Assembly (NCBI GenBank): GCA_011056645.1 | Contig: DSEL01000159.1 | Span: 1-33,825, forward strand | DNA from: Candidatus Atribacteria bacterium | Lineage (GTDB): Bacteria > Atribacterota > Phoenicimicrobiia > Phoenicimicrobiales > Phoenicimicrobiaceae | Direction: 5' to 3' | DNA: 33,825 bases | Part shown: piece by piece, positions 33,005 through 33,825 of the stretch | Position numbering within the stretch: position 1 is the stretch's first letter | Layout: every line of letters begins with the position of its first letter | The notes under the pieces: generated by a model | What the model saw: only the letters and a program-made list of their open reading frames with translations | Databases searched by the model: none | Told to the model about the DNA's origin: nothing | Made by a program: the position numbers and the translations under genes

Positions 33005-33751
33005 ATGCTATTGAAAGATTGTGTTGCCATTATTACAGGTGCAGGTAAAGGCTTGGGACAAAGTATCGCTGAAGAATTTTTTAAAGAAGGTGCTCTTTTA
33101 GCTTTATTTGATATTCAATATGATTTAGTAGAAAATCTCGCCAAGAAATTAGATTCTTCAGGAAAAAAAATTATAGCTATTAAAGCCGATGTCACAGATG
33201 AAATCATGATTAAGAATGCTATGGAGCAGGTATTTGATAAATTTGGTAAGATTGATATTCTGATAAATAATGCCGGAATTTCTTTACACAAAACAATCAA
33301 GGAAATGTCGGTGGAAGACTTTAATAAGGTTATTAATATTAATCTAAACGGTACATTTATCTGCAGCAAAACTGTCATTCCTTACATGGAAAAACAGAAA
33401 AGGGGTAAGATCGTCAACATTGCCTCTTTAGCCGGCAGAACAGGCCGACCGGGAGTTGGAGTTAACTATGCTGCTTCCAAAGCAGGAGTCATTGGTTTAA
33501 CTCAGACTTTAGCACGGGAACTTGGTCCCAGTGGAATTTATGTCAATTCAATCTGTCCGGGTCCCATATTAACGGAACAGACTAGACAATATCCGGCTGA
33601 AGTTTTTGCCAGCTGGAATGCTGGTCGCGCGATCCAAAAGGATGGTTTACCGGAGGATATTGCTCAGTTAGCTGTTTTTCTATCTTCCGATAAATCGGAC
33701 TGGATTACCGGTATTGCCCTTGATATTAATGGTGGAATTTTAATAAGGTAA
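33005..33751 (+). CDS. Short-chain dehydrogenase/reductase
   Basis: NAD(P)-dependent alcohol/ketone oxidoreductase of the classical SDR family, 248 residues. Cofactor motif TGAGKGLG (residues 11-18), NNAG (89-91 region), and the catalytic residues Ser141, Tyr155 and Lys159 (NYAASKAG) are all present. The acidic FDIQYD at the end of the second strand (Asp36) favours NAD over NADP. AAAGGAG precedes ATG 33005. It probably oxidises a hydroxyl group of the cluster's substrate; the precise substrate cannot be read from sequence. Similarity to 3-oxoacyl-ACP reductases is family-wide and not evidence for fatty acid synthesis here. Confidence 0.9.
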   Translation: MLLKDCVAIITGAGKGLGQSIAEEFFKEGALLALFDIQYDLVENLAKKLDSSGKKIIAIKADVTDEIMIKNAMEQVFDKFGKIDILINNAGISLHKTIKEMSVEDFNKVININLNGTFICSKTVIPYMEKQKRGKIVNIASLAGRTGRPGVGVNYAASKAGVIGLTQTLARELGPSGIYVNSICPGPILTEQTRQYPAEVFASWNAGRAIQKDGLPEDIAQLAVFLSSDKSDWITGIALDINGGILIR

Positions 33752-33777
33752 GGTTAAAAATAGATGGAGGTAAAGAC

Positions 33778-33825
33778 ATGTCAAAGGTGAAAGTAGTTCG
33801 AATAAAAGATGTAAAAGGAGAAAGA
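33778..33825 (+). CDS. Start of another gene, truncated by window end
   Basis: ATG 33778 follows GGAGG (33766-33770) with a seven-base spacing and stays open for 16 codons (MSKVKVVRIKDVKGER) to the edge. Position and Shine-Dalgarno support a real gene in the same cluster. The fragment is too short to assign a family. Confidence 0.6.
   Translation, partial: MSKVKVVRIKDVKGER

Overview
The window is AT-rich bacterial DNA with every recognisable gene on the + strand. The gene mix points to a strictly anaerobic bacterium: a sodium-pumping methylmalonyl-CoA decarboxylase, B12-dependent methylmalonyl-CoA mutase, a tungsten/molybdenum-type aldehyde:ferredoxin oxidoreductase, CsaB-type cell-wall pyruvylation and ND-GluRS-style tRNA neighbours. 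A member of Atribacterota or a similar deep-branching AT-rich lineage would fit, but that is inference from gene content only; there is no rRNA or other phylogenetic marker I could test.

Layout. (1) 1-163: 3' end of an Asp23/Gls24-family gene. (2) 379-7849: a propionate/methylmalonyl-CoA energy operon. It holds mutase catalytic and B12 subunits, the MeaB chaperone, the epimerase, and a four-component Na+-translocating decarboxylase (carboxyltransferase, delta, biotin carrier, beta). The carboxyltransferase gene is interrupted by an in-frame TAA followed at once by ATG, at the junction of its two crotonase-fold halves. (3) 7850-8441: a 592-base gene-poor stretch. (4) 8442-16591: an envelope cluster with DUF5693, CsaB, FtsE, FtsX, an EnvC-like degenerate LytM activator, a CtpA protease and a divergent polysaccharide deacetylase. 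(5) 16894-18646: gltX followed by tRNA-Gln(CUG) and tRNA-Glu(CUC). (6) 18771-20263: greA and the tRNA t6A gene sua5. (7) 20289-28630: an aromatic amino acid operon with chorismate mutase, DAHP synthase, aroA, aroE, aroC, aroK, aroB, aroQ and tyrA. Together these cover the whole shikimate pathway plus the tyrosine branch. (8) 28673-33825: a GntR regulator with its own promoter and palindrome, then RraA-like, Ldh2-like, AOR-family and SDR genes and the start of one more gene, probably an inducible catabolic cluster for an unidentified organic acid.

The most interesting item is the leader of the aromatic operon (20289-20549). A consensus promoter with an extended -10 is followed by a Shine-Dalgarno sequence and an untracked 31-codon reading frame, whose residues 13-22 are three Phe, six Tyr and one Asn. 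After it come four mutually exclusive RNA pairings ending in a 12-bp intrinsic terminator. I read this as a ribosome-mediated transcription attenuator that senses charged tRNA-Tyr/Phe and controls the complete shikimate operon. Its segment order differs from the classical trp/phe attenuators: stalling should allow the first hairpin rather than block it.

Genes inside each operon are close or overlapping (ATGA and TAATG junctions), so co-transcription is likely. Intergenic gaps of the methylmalonyl operon and envelope region hold degenerate palindromic repeats that recur between distant gaps.
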